DNA of 64,000 bases from Planctomycetota bacterium (GTDB lineage: Bacteria > Planctomycetota > Planctomycetia > Pirellulales > Pirellulaceae). Below, piece by piece: positions 45,801 to 53,932 of the stretch. The DNA lies in assembly GCA_963204915.1 (NCBI GenBank), contig CAUJHS010000048.1, forward strand, positions 62,001-126,000. The letters are read 5' to 3'. The first letter of the stretch is position 1. Every line of letters begins with the position of its first letter. The notes under the pieces are model-generated. The model did not search any database. It was given only the letters and a program-made list of their open reading frames with translations, and had not been told where the DNA came from. A program made the translations under genes and the position numbers.

Positions 45801-46391
45801 CGGGGGATCTTCGCGGGGAGGAGTTTTCTCATTGGGGTCGCGGGGCGTGGCCGGAAACGTCCATAGCCAGGTGTCGCCAAAAACGCTCACGGCGGCTAGC
45901 TTGGTTCCATCGGGCGAGAACGCCAATCCGCCGGTCGCCACGTTTCGCGAGAGATCGACCAACACCCGTTCGACTTGTTCCGTCCCCGCGTTGTATACGA
46001 AGATGTCGCCGCCGTGTCCGTATCCGCTAAATCCGGCGATGGCAACCCGGCGGACCTCGCCGGAAGACACGGCTAGCTCGTAAATGGCGCCGCGCAGTCC
46101 GCGGCCTACCGGCCAACGCAAGGTTGGGGCCAGAACGGCTTCGATCCGACGCAATTGTTTACCGCGTTCCGTGATCTCGTAACCCAAAACGATCTTATCC
46201 ATTCCGCCCGAGTACAACCGCTGCCCGTCCGCGGAGAACGCGAGCGCGCGAACCTGATTGCTGTGCCCGTCGGCATCCAGCACAAGGCGCGGCTTGTTCT
46301 CGGGGATGTTCACCACACCGTTTTGCGCTGCAACGAATCCAGGCGCGAATAGGATGATCGCGACGGCGATCCAACGGGGGCGGTTCTGCAT
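42840..46391 (-). CDS. exported WD40-repeat protein with C-terminal caspase (C14) peptidase domain
   Basis: A 1183-residue protein with a signal peptide (cleavage near AAQNG). Residues about 40-595 form WD40-type beta-propellers with multiple blades (GHSNQVRALAFSADGQRLYSGG, AFSPDGTKLAAVS, VTSLSVSPDRNFLASASLDQTIKLW). A PDZ-like region lies at about 624-700 (GREGEVISAVRRI-type pattern). The C-terminal caspase/p20 domain (about 914-1174) has the catalytic dyad H997 (FIAGHGVAY) and C1052 (LDTCHSG). The protein may cleave or regulate a periplasmic or surface target; activation by the propeller's ligand is inferred. A strong terminator of the next upstream gene lies just before its start. No inhibitor is recognised. 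Confidence 0.9.
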   Translation of the reverse strand: MQNRPRWIAVAIILFAPGFVAAQNGVVNIPENKPRLVLDADGHSNQVRALAFSADGQRLYSGGMDKIVLGYEITERGKQLRRIEAVLAPTLRWPVGRGLRGAIYELAVSSGEVRRVAIAGFSGYGHGGDIFVYNAGTEQVERVLVDLSRNVATGGLAFSPDGTKLAAVSVFGDTWLWTFPATPRDPNEKTPPREDPPIQLRAAETQDRPWRALTFLDNNTLAVAVPAGPSGADEWAIALYDLSRAGAPPRLLRTPRGEFRHRGPVTTIIQDRNSQRWATADKRGAVYLWKGRGDQEPELLRQGREALDVAFGPVGSLFVATRLQRQKDVAGVEASHLEHWKISTREIIDEFVTSTSMDNYACAVSPDLKLVACCGDDRAPVLVFPLRDGKDEFLPNPLQERGQKKLALRGVGSNLGKVAFVARTGTYQIGFGPAEQSGDALGERKTYNNYGSVQQVFDLTQGRLLPEDDKTRRTFRSPDDGSGGWQVTPEREGQRLTLTHPKGYHCTITLDRQDQGEALSYCFLFDNKYTYGLAVGTNHQNGVFIYQIVRNGECPLLRYYRDHANVVTSLSVSPDRNFLASASLDQTIKLWSLDGLRSWDEIAAGKTDSFSRAIAWGASFAIHGDRIVARNVKPAGIAFGRGMREGEVISAVRRIKNGREENAQTPQEILAMLQDATLFEQLTVSVLRNGKSEDLPNVVPAWEPVASLFVDRRDEWAFFTPQGPYEASTNGDQLFGWQLNEGRALKPTFALASGYPELEKPDVFRAIFAADTRRMYSQIADLASQPFAVRGAVDRSPTVQILSPQDSDALAPGEELTIRAKVTYPPGVVPADYVVTAVLNAVDQGAPVVRSLDALSQVVEWRTSDVGIGNLLSVALRERPKQPGANLPSSTEIQRGEHSVRFRATAPGYRPRLHTFILAANEYSNEIDLPYPVRDAEAVVKALRDHSKTLYDPGNPYRLVNHEITEQSVSNEIDKISADLKKDARAGDLLVVFIAGHGVAYDNEYYFVPPDERLKKDAVSDQEFIRSIGVPWQVLMKLRDVPCKKLVMLDTCHSGSAVMRSDVVNQHKRMNRPLRDASILVISATREGQQAIGNRKSGGYFTQCVLAGLTGKADGQGDANNPDANPADSEVEALELVHYVTKEVFEQTRGTKAQTPMHSPEMLFRSIPIPLTICPPPASVANK

Positions 46392-46433
46392 GGTGGAGCA
46401 CACGGTCGGGGGACTTCCACTTCGGGTAAAATC

Positions 46434-46474
46434 AAAAAAAGAGGACAAGCGTTCCGGTGAGGTTCGCTTGTCCT
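46434..46474 (-). terminator. intrinsic terminator after the hypothetical exported gene
   Basis: A perfect 10-base stem (46442-46451 and 46465-46474) with a 13-base loop. On the minus strand it is followed by CTTTTTTTGATTTT (A-run at 46434-46440). It lies 27 bases past the stop of the leftward gene at 46501 and 43 bases before the caspase gene start, separating the two transcripts. Confidence 0.87.
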
Positions 46475-46500
46475 GTTGGTTCATTCAGTTGCCCTCCGGA

Positions 46501-47697
46501 TCACGCACCCGGCAGAGGGTGACTATAGCGGAGGCTGATGACTTCGCGATCAATTCCGATCTTGACGTTCATTTCACCGTACTTTTGTCCCACGACGGGG
46601 CCCTTCTTGGTGCCGACCGAGGCGGTGGGAGGTTCGTCGGCAAGCGGGGTTTCGCCTTTGGCCACGTCGATCGCGTCGGCAAACCGCACGGTAATCACGC
46701 CGACTTCTTCTTCGACTTCTAGTCCGGCGCCGCGCAGTTTGGTCACGGCGGCGTCACCTACGTCACACACCTCGAACGCGAACGATTCATCGGGCGTATG
46801 GAACCAGCCTTTAATTATTACGCCGTTGGGTCCTGGCGGAACTAAGACTTTACCCAGAGCTTTATAAGCCGGCACCTGGCTGAAGGCGAACATGTTCAAG
46901 CCGTCAATCGTCACGGTAGCCGCAGCCAGGCGCTTGGTATTGTTGATCAACCGCACCGCGTAACGATTTTCCTGCTCCAGACCGACGAACAACAGCCCGC
47001 CATCTAACTCTTCCACAGGAACAGGTTCGTAGTCCGAATCGGCCGGCGTGCTCACTTCCAAGCGGTCGGCCTTGAGCCGCCAAACTTCGACGGCGAACTG
47101 GCCATCTTCCGCCGCCCTAACACTCGCCGGCACGTCTCCGCCACCCTTCACCAAGGTGGCTTCAATTTTGGGCTCGGGCTTTTGCGTAGTGGTGACCAGG
47201 CTCTCAAACCGTTTCTCGGGTTTGGCGGAGAGCTTGCCCGTTCCACCGATCAGCGCGGCAATGTCGGAGACGTCGAAAATGTCGACGGTCAGCGTTTTCT
47301 TTTTGATATTCTTTTCTCGCAACACGGCCTCGATCGTCACTTTACCGCCATCCGGGCCGTTGTCGCTAAAGAAAGTGAACTCTCCCTTGCACGAAAACCT
47401 GGCGTTAAGGCCGACCGAGATTCCTCCCTTTTTCAACTCGTCAGCTAACATCTGTTTAATGCCGCCGCCGAAGTTGGCGCCAGGCTCCGCGGCGGTGAAG
47501 GCCCCCAGTGCTATGGTGTCGGACTGGGCGTCATTCTTCATGTACGTTTTGATTTGCTCCGCCAGTTCGCGCACCGCTGCGGACAGTTTGCCCTCGTCAT
47601 CTGGGCCTTGCGCCCCAACCGGCGAGGCCGCCGCGGCGCAAAACACCGCCAGGAAAGCAGTAATCGCAAACTTACAAAGTCGTGACGTGAATCGCAT
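46501..47697 (-). CDS. exported hypothetical protein next to the caspase gene
   Basis: A 398-residue protein with a signal peptide (about 1-29, SPVGAQ). The N-terminal part (about 40-145: IALGAFTAAEPGANFGGGI, MLADELKKGG, SCKGEFTFF, VTIEAVLREKN) has a pattern reminiscent of CsgG/LpoB-like nucleotide-free folds, but this is by eye only. The middle part (about 230-320) looks like an immunoglobulin-like beta sandwich (YAVRLINNTKRLAAATVTIDG, VLVPPGPNGVIIKGWF). No catalytic motif is visible. It precedes the caspase gene in the same direction with a terminator between, so it may be regulated separately. Its own stop is followed by a strong terminator. Confidence 0.6.
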   Translation of the reverse strand: MRFTSRLCKFAITAFLAVFCAAAASPVGAQGPDDEGKLSAAVRELAEQIKTYMKNDAQSDTIALGAFTAAEPGANFGGGIKQMLADELKKGGISVGLNARFSCKGEFTFFSDNGPDGGKVTIEAVLREKNIKKKTLTVDIFDVSDIAALIGGTGKLSAKPEKRFESLVTTTQKPEPKIEATLVKGGGDVPASVRAAEDGQFAVEVWRLKADRLEVSTPADSDYEPVPVEELDGGLLFVGLEQENRYAVRLINNTKRLAAATVTIDGLNMFAFSQVPAYKALGKVLVPPGPNGVIIKGWFHTPDESFAFEVCDVGDAAVTKLRGAGLEVEEEVGVITVRFADAIDVAKGETPLADEPPTASVGTKKGPVVGQKYGEMNVKIGIDREVISLRYSHPLPGA

Positions 47698-47910
47698 GGT
47701 GTCTACTCCTTGATTGGCCCGATTTGTTTTGTTTTAGGTGGCGGGGGGGGTGAGCACTCCCCGGTCCCTGTTCATTTCCGCGTGATCTTGGTTGCCGTAC
47801 TACCTTGTTATGCAGATTCACCACGTTGGCCGGACACACCTAGCCACCAAATTTGGTTATTTTTTTGCGATGTCTGCCGTAGCCCAGTAATTCGGTTCCT
47901 GGACTGGCGA

Positions 47911-50004
47911 TTAATTCACGGAAATTCCAATTCCCAAATCATCGGCCACGGTTTGGAATCCGCTGTTTGCGCCGGTCCGGTTTTCCCAGCGTTCGCGCTT
48001 GATCACGCCGCCGTTTTTCAAGGGGCCGACGATTTGGACGTCACGAATTTGTTTAATGGCGTCTTGAAAGTCTTTGACTGCAGGATATCCCAACTCGGCA
48101 GCCGCCGCCTGCGGCGTCAAATCGGCATAGTAAAACAGCGCCATGGCGCTGACTGGTTCATCCGGCAAGTTGCGCAGTTCATCAACGGTGTTCACATGCA
48201 GAAACGGCTTCACGGCCTCCAGCAGCGCGGTCAGAAACCGCGTTTCGTCCTTGGCAAGCCGTTCGTTCATACGCTCGACCGGCGCGAACAAATCCTCGAT
48301 TTTGCGGCGTTCGAGTCCCGTGAGGCGCGTCGCTTTGCGAATGTCGTCCTGGAAGCGAACCACCCCATGCTTGTGACACGCCATGCAGGAAATGCCCGTA
48401 ACCACTTCGGGTGTACCGGAGTTCTGATTGGTATCGCTCACAATTTTCACCGGTCCAATCGCGATCCGATTCCCTTGGCCATCCACCAGGAAGTAGCCGT
48501 TTAATCCATTGGGAAGGGCGAACACAATCTCCCCGCCGTCTTGGCGAAACGTGCGTTCTTCGAACGGATGGTTCGTAAACGTCGGTCCCAGCGGCTTTTC
48601 CGTCAAATCGCCATTGCCAGTGCTGGTGGCGAAGTCATAACTGATCCAATACGAGCCGTGCAGACTACGGTGCCGATCCAGCAGTCGGTTGCTTGTGGAA
48701 ACCTTGCTTTGAATGACGCCGCCGCGCACTAAATCATTCGTTTGCCAATCCGAAACAGAGGTTACTTCGAGGCGCGTTTCCAACTCAGCCGCCGTCGCGG
48801 GCAGTTCGAGCAGCTCGTGATACAAGGGAGGGCGTGAGGCTCTCACCACGAACCAGTCGGCACGCACGCGCAACAACGGTAACTTCGCCTGCGACAAAGT
48901 TTTAATCTCGGCCGCGAGATCTTCCAGTTGGCGATCCTCGAACTCCAAACCGTACGGATAACCAAGGTGCTGCTCATCGTTCTGACGACGGTTTTTGTCG
49001 AACAGCTTGTTCCAATGATTTTTTTCGGTCCAATCCAGGTCGCGCAGATCGACAGAGTAAACGGTCTGGTGCGTATCGACCGGTCGCGGTACGACGATTT
49101 CGCTCTCCCACGTCAGGCTGTTTAGCGCCTTGGACAAGGCGGCTTTGAACAAAGCTAAGTCCGCATCGCGCACCGCCGCATTGTTATGCAAGTGAGTGAA
49201 CGTGAAATAACGTTGGTGCTTTCGGGCGGACTCCGGCAAATTGCGCAGGTGATCCCGTATGGCGGTTTGCACCTCCAATTCACTCACAAAGGGGCGAACG
49301 TCGGGCACGAACTTCCAACGGGGGGCCCCCGCGGCGATCCAGTCTCGGATTTTGGCCTTTTCGTCCAAGCTCATCCTCACCCGTTGCGACTTAGGTGGCA
49401 TCGTGTCGTTGGCCATGCGTTTCCACACCATCGAGTGGTCAGGATCCCCCGCGGCCACGTACAGGTCTTTGCCTTCATCAATCACCGTAACGAGTGTTTC
49501 ATACTTGGCGACGTCCAAGCTCGGGGCTTTGAATTGCTGTCCGTGACAACTGAAGCAATGTTTCCGCAACACTTGCTGAGCGGAATTCGCCAGGGCGGTC
49601 ATTTCCTCCTCGCCACGTTGCACGGGAAAGGCGGATCCTGCCGCAAGCCAATCTTTGAGCATCAGTTTTTCGTCGTCCGACAACTGGGGGTGCTTCGCGG
49701 GGGGCATGTCTCCATCAATAGCCACGCGCTTCCAAAGCAGGGACTCCTGCAAGGAAGCGCCCGACAGCGCTTCGCCCGACTCGCCTCCTGCGGAAAACCC
49801 CTGTGACGAATCGAGTCTTAAGCCGCCTTCTTGTTTGTCCGGCCCATGGCATGAGGTGCAATACTTGTTCAACACCCCCACGGCCCGTTGAGCAATGGCG
49901 TCATTCGCCTCGGCGAGCCTCCCAGTCGCTACGCAGAAACCAAAGACGAGGAATATCGTCGTTCCAGCAACGATCGAACGGCGAACGATTAACGACACAA
50001 ACAT
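47911..50004 (-). CDS. exported multihaem c-type protein (three CXXCH)
   Basis: A 697-residue protein with a signal peptide (hydrophobic to about 27, TGRLAEAN) and three haem c motifs: CTSCH at 49-53, CFSCH at 150-154 and CMACH at 540-544. The first lies in the usual planctomycete PSCyt1-like setting (LNKYCTSCHGPDKQEGGLRLDS). The middle region is unusual, with many His/Trp-rich charged helices; no PSD1 or DUF1549 repeats are seen. Likely a periplasmic electron-transfer protein, possibly of anaerobic or alternative respiration. ATG 50004 has CAGGAG seven bases upstream. It is the start of the leftward group with the hypothetical protein and the caspase, though terminators break the group. Confidence 0.8.
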   Translation of the reverse strand: MFVSLIVRRSIVAGTTIFLVFGFCVATGRLAEANDAIAQRAVGVLNKYCTSCHGPDKQEGGLRLDSSQGFSAGGESGEALSGASLQESLLWKRVAIDGDMPPAKHPQLSDDEKLMLKDWLAAGSAFPVQRGEEEMTALANSAQQVLRKHCFSCHGQQFKAPSLDVAKYETLVTVIDEGKDLYVAAGDPDHSMVWKRMANDTMPPKSQRVRMSLDEKAKIRDWIAAGAPRWKFVPDVRPFVSELEVQTAIRDHLRNLPESARKHQRYFTFTHLHNNAAVRDADLALFKAALSKALNSLTWESEIVVPRPVDTHQTVYSVDLRDLDWTEKNHWNKLFDKNRRQNDEQHLGYPYGLEFEDRQLEDLAAEIKTLSQAKLPLLRVRADWFVVRASRPPLYHELLELPATAAELETRLEVTSVSDWQTNDLVRGGVIQSKVSTSNRLLDRHRSLHGSYWISYDFATSTGNGDLTEKPLGPTFTNHPFEERTFRQDGGEIVFALPNGLNGYFLVDGQGNRIAIGPVKIVSDTNQNSGTPEVVTGISCMACHKHGVVRFQDDIRKATRLTGLERRKIEDLFAPVERMNERLAKDETRFLTALLEAVKPFLHVNTVDELRNLPDEPVSAMALFYYADLTPQAAAAELGYPAVKDFQDAIKQIRDVQIVGPLKNGGVIKRERWENRTGANSGFQTVADDLGIGISVN

Positions 50005-50428
50005 GCGGTGCTCCTGGCCGAACAAAGCGCAAAATGATCGACGCTACATCATAAATCCGCATTTGGCTCGGCGACCGGTCAACCTGGTGAAATCTGCCTG
50101 ATTTCCAATCAACAACCGCCCCTATCCGTTGCGCAATCGAGAATACCATCACAATCGGAGGAGCCGGCGTTGGAAAAGCCCAAGCAAGTTTTGCGGCAGC
50201 CGTCCGCGTCACATCGGACAAGCGTCATGTCTCGCCGTGTATCGGCTTGGCGCAGAACTCGGAGAAATGTTACACGCCACGGCTGAGGGACGGCGACGCA
50301 AAGAAGGGGGGCTTTCCAAAGATTTAGTTTAGACAAAAAAAAACGGCCAACGCAATGGCGCGCTGGTCGTTTTCTTCAATTCGCAACGGAGACGAACCGT
50401 TGTTTGGCGGCCACCCGTTCGACGGCGG
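50005..50428. other. 424-base intergenic region
   Basis: Holds the terminator of the surface-protein gene at 50335-50370 and should hold the promoter of the haem c gene. Nothing else recognised. Confidence 0.4.
50335..50370 (-). terminator. intrinsic terminator after the first surface-protein paralogue
   Basis: An 11-base stem (50343-50353 and 50360-50370) with two G-U-type mismatches and a 6-base loop. On the minus strand it is followed by a run of nine T (A-run at 50335-50343). It lies 58 bases past the stop of the leftward gene. Confidence 0.8.
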
Positions 50429-51844
50429 CTAGTAGTTCCGGCTCAGCAAGGTTCGAAATTCGCCATCAGCAAACCGGTCATGGCCAATTGGCACACCGTA
50501 GGCAAACGTGACTTGCGCTCCTCCCGCGTACAAGAGATGCATACCAATCACGGCGGTAAAGGAGTCAAAGTCGTTGTCGGCGGCGGTTTCCACAGTTTCG
50601 ATATTGGGCGAATTCAGCACATCCACGTCGCTTACGGTCGAACTGTGGTGGAATTCCGTGGTCAGGGCGACCGAGCTTAGACTCTCCGCGTAGGGATCGT
50701 CATACAGCCATGCTCCCAGAGAAAACGAGCTGAACAGAAACGTCTGATCTTGAATCTGGCCTTGCGAAACGTCATCGACCAAGACGGTGTTGCCGTTCGT
50801 GTCGACGTCGACCTGCACGAGCGCTTGGCCGAAAAAGGTGCCGTTGGGATTCACTACCAGGCCAACATAAGGCAACAGGTGAACCGACTCGTTCTCCACG
50901 ACAAACGTTGTTCCGTTGGTGTGGAACACCAGATCGTCCGCCGTGGGGGTGCGAATACCCAAACCGCTCACGAGAGCAAACTGGTTCGTTTCGATCAGAA
51001 GCGATTTGACGGCCACATTCAGGTTGCCGGGCTCCCAGTGATCCGCGTCGATACTTTCGTCGAAACTGATCGTGCTGTTCAAGGTGCGCGCCACGGGCAT
51101 GCGAATTTCGACCGACATCGCCCCATCGAGGAACGTGCGTTCCAACCCCGGAGTAAAGCGTTGAACGTCAATGTCGTTGAACACCGTACCCACCGCGGGC
51201 GCCAAAGGGACATTCTTATAGGCGGCGTAATCGAGAAAATAGCGATCGGTGGGCAGCGGCTGGTAACTTTCCGCCTGTTTGACGCGTCCTGCCACGCTTT
51301 CCGTCGGTGTGGGAATGGTAAACACCTCCGATGGCCCGATCGACGGGATCACGCGTACCACGGTTTGCCTTGCCGAACCGAAAAAGTCGCCCACCATGAC
51401 GGGGGATGCGCTTCCCGGCGCCGTTGACGACCCCGTTGAACTCGACAGCGACGGGGCGCTCGGCGACGGAGCCGGCGTGTCCGGTGTAAACGCGTTGGGC
51501 ACGTCAGGAGGTTGCGCCGCCTCGCCAAGTTCGGACGTGCGGCCCTCAGCATCGCTCGTGGCGCCCTCCGTCGGTCTTGGCGAAGCGGGCGCTTGCCGAT
51601 GGGGGTAGTACGGCGAATAGGAGTGTTGGTAGCCAGGCTGACACGGGACGCAATTAGCGTTATACGGGGCGTAGGCGCCGCGAGGCTCCGCCTGTGCGGT
51701 CAGCGGTGCGTGACTGACGAAGATTGTCCCCGCGCAAACACCTTGGACCAGTAGTCGACGAACTCGTTTTATCGCCAACCGGCGAGCCAGCGCGCAATCT
51801 TTGAACCAACTCCAACCATGGCGCCGGCGAGAATCCTGAGGCAT
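50429..51844 (-). CDS. exported surface/outer-membrane-like protein, paralogue A
   Basis: A 471-residue protein with a long basic N-terminus before a hydrophobic stretch (GVCAGTIFVSHAPLTAQA), a Pro/Ser-rich segment (about 80-150) and a C-terminal beta-rich region (about 180-470). It shares with its neighbour at 52148: FLDYAAYKNVP, TPGLERTFLDGAMSVEIRMP, GAWLYDDP, HLLYAGGAQVTFAYG and DRFADGE near the C-terminus. The alternating pattern and aromatic ends suggest a beta-barrel or beta-helix, possibly an outer-membrane protein, but this is inference. ATG 51844 has GGAAG eight bases upstream and aligns with the paralogue; ATGs at 51907 and 51883 also exist. Confidence 0.75.
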   Translation of the reverse strand: MPQDSRRRHGWSWFKDCALARRLAIKRVRRLLVQGVCAGTIFVSHAPLTAQAEPRGAYAPYNANCVPCQPGYQHSYSPYYPHRQAPASPRPTEGATSDAEGRTSELGEAAQPPDVPNAFTPDTPAPSPSAPSLSSSTGSSTAPGSASPVMVGDFFGSARQTVVRVIPSIGPSEVFTIPTPTESVAGRVKQAESYQPLPTDRYFLDYAAYKNVPLAPAVGTVFNDIDVQRFTPGLERTFLDGAMSVEIRMPVARTLNSTISFDESIDADHWEPGNLNVAVKSLLIETNQFALVSGLGIRTPTADDLVFHTNGTTFVVENESVHLLPYVGLVVNPNGTFFGQALVQVDVDTNGNTVLVDDVSQGQIQDQTFLFSSFSLGAWLYDDPYAESLSSVALTTEFHHSSTVSDVDVLNSPNIETVETAADNDFDSFTAVIGMHLLYAGGAQVTFAYGVPIGHDRFADGEFRTLLSRNY

Positions 51845-52089
51845 CGTCGAGACTTCCAAGGTTTCACCAAAGGTCGCCGCCATCCACCGCTGAATGGCGC
51901 GAAGCATTGCAGAGCAGGACCCTACGCCTGGCGAAGGCGCAGCCCGACCTTTCCGCAGAATTAACGCTTCTCGCCTTCGTTATCGGCGATGCCTAATCGT
52001 CATCTTAAGCAGGTTTGGAATTACCGACAAAATAAACAAGGGTTTCCCAAGCCTCCCTCCTTTCACGGCCTTGCATGAAGTCAAGATAC

Positions 52090-52123
52090 AAAAAAGCAGC
52101 GAATAACCGAGGTTACTCGCTGC
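52090..52123 (-). terminator. intrinsic terminator after the second surface-protein paralogue
   Basis: A 13-base stem (52096-52108 and 52111-52123, one mismatch/G-U) with a two-base apex, followed on the minus strand by TTTTTT (A-run at 52090-52095). It lies 24 bases past the stop of the leftward gene at 52148, and before the promoter region of paralogue A. Confidence 0.85.
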
Positions 52124-52147
52124 ATGTAATTTAAATTGACGAAGGCG

Positions 52148-53632
52148 TTATCGACCAACGCCCGCCAGAGAGCCGAGCGCCCCGAACGGGGGGCCCCAGT
52201 TGAGCATCACGCGCAACTCGCCATCGGCGAAGCGGTCATCGGCAAGCGGGGCGCCATAGCCCAGAGTGACCCGCGCTCCGCCGGCATACAGGAAGTGCAA
52301 GCCAACGATGCCCGTCACGATATCGAGGTCGGGGTCTCCGCCCGCAATGTCGGCCGAGGCGCCGGTAATCGTATCGGGATCACTCAAGTTATTGGTGAAG
52401 TGCAGTTCCGTGACGCCGGCCACGCTACGGAGTAAGGAAGAGCTGGGGTCGTCGTACAGCCACGCGCCAAACACAAGGTCATTGTACAGCAGCGTTTCGG
52501 CTTGATAGACGCCCTGCAAGTCGCCGTTCACGTAGACGGGGTTGCCGTTCAGGTCCACGTCCGTCTGGATGTAGTACTGAAAGAAAAACGTTTCGCCCGG
52601 CACGAATTGCATCGCGAAATACGGCAGCAGGTGGACGGCACGGTTTTCAATCGATGTGGAAAACGCGGGCGAGGCGACAATGTCGATGTCTTGCGCCGTG
52701 GGCGTGCTGATCCCCATGCCGCCTGCAAAGGTGAAGAACTCACCGTTGTAAAGCAGCATTTTGGTGGCGACATACAGGTTACCGGCCTCCCACGAATCGG
52801 TTTCGAGGGGAGCCCCCGCCACGAGCGTGCTGTCGAGCGTTTGGGCCAATGGCATCCGCATTTCGACCGAGAACAACCCGTCTTGGAAGGTGCGTTCAAA
52901 ACCGGGCACGAACCGCTCGACATCGACCTCCGCGAGCCCGAACGGCACGTTCTGATACGCCGTGTAATCGAGGAAGACCCGGTCCTGCGGGAAGGGGCTA
53001 TTGTTTTCCGCCGCCTTAATGCGCCCCACCAGGCTTTCGCCTGGGTTGGGAATCGCGTAAGGCGCAATGCCGAAAATTGGATCCGGCGTCAAAATAGTGT
53101 CCCGATACGACGTAATGCCGTAGAAATCGCCAATGCTGTTCACGGAAGCGCTCGCGGGCGAGGACTGCGAGCCCGAAGCACTGGACATCGACGGCGAACT
53201 AGACACTGGCGCCGGAACAGGCGCTGGAGCGGGGGTGGGCGCTGCATCGGGCGCTGCGTCCGATTGGGCTTGATCCGCGCCGGTTTGATCCGACGGTTGT
53301 GCAGGCGTTGGCGCCTGCCCGTACGGTAAACATGGCCCGTACGAAGGAGTGTAGGTGTAAGGGTACGAATGACAGTGCGGCGCGCCATGCGTCACAGAGC
53401 CGGCGTGCCCGCGTAGGGCGGCATTGTAGCCGACAGGCATGACCGGCTGCTGGGCAGCGCCTTGTTGCGCTTGAGCAGGAATTGCCGCTCCGCTCAACAG
53501 CGCCGCGCCGGCGCAGATGCCCGTCGCTAATGCGCGACGAATGCGGCGGACCGGCGCGAGTCGATTGCGGCGTCGTTTGGCCGGCGCCGCGCCTCGCCTC
53601 GAAAATTCAAAGGTTCTATTTGCGTTTAGCAT
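52148..53632 (-). CDS. exported surface/outer-membrane-like protein, paralogue B
   Basis: A 494-residue paralogue of the protein at 50429, in the same direction and separated by about 300 bases with a terminator. It has a basic N-terminus, a hydrophobic signal (GICAGAALLSGAAIPAQAQ), a Tyr/Pro segment (HSYPYTYTPSYGP), then a Pro/Ala/Ser-rich low-complexity stretch (about 105-165) and the shared C-terminal beta domain (FLDYTAYQNVP, VPGFERTFQDGLFSVEMRMP, GAWLYDDP, HLLPYF, HFLYAGGARVTLGYG, DRFADGE). The two differ clearly in sequence, so the duplication is not recent. ATG 53632 has AAGG seven bases upstream. Confidence 0.78.
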   Translation of the reverse strand: MLNANRTFEFSRRGAAPAKRRRNRLAPVRRIRRALATGICAGAALLSGAAIPAQAQQGAAQQPVMPVGYNAALRGHAGSVTHGAPHCHSYPYTYTPSYGPCLPYGQAPTPAQPSDQTGADQAQSDAAPDAAPTPAPAPVPAPVSSSPSMSSASGSQSSPASASVNSIGDFYGITSYRDTILTPDPIFGIAPYAIPNPGESLVGRIKAAENNSPFPQDRVFLDYTAYQNVPFGLAEVDVERFVPGFERTFQDGLFSVEMRMPLAQTLDSTLVAGAPLETDSWEAGNLYVATKMLLYNGEFFTFAGGMGISTPTAQDIDIVASPAFSTSIENRAVHLLPYFAMQFVPGETFFFQYYIQTDVDLNGNPVYVNGDLQGVYQAETLLYNDLVFGAWLYDDPSSSLLRSVAGVTELHFTNNLSDPDTITGASADIAGGDPDLDIVTGIVGLHFLYAGGARVTLGYGAPLADDRFADGELRVMLNWGPPFGALGSLAGVGR

Positions 53633-53932
53633 CTTCCAGCCTTCCGTGGTTTGAAGATTGCAGTCGTTGTCTTAGCCTCATCCCCAGGGCGCGGGATGCC
53701 GGCAAGATCGGGTCAATTCTCAATTCGCAGCGGCTCCCTCGGCCTCCAAGCCAAAAGGAGTAATCGCGACGTCTCTCGCGTCATCGACCCCTGCAAAGCG
53801 ATTCCTTGAGCAGGCGACGTACAGCCGGCATAACCGGACATTGAGTCCAACGATCGAACGGCTGGCGCCAGTCGCGCAAACTTTACCGTTGGCGCAAACA
53901 CGGAGTGGGAACGATACGCTTGATGTGAATCG

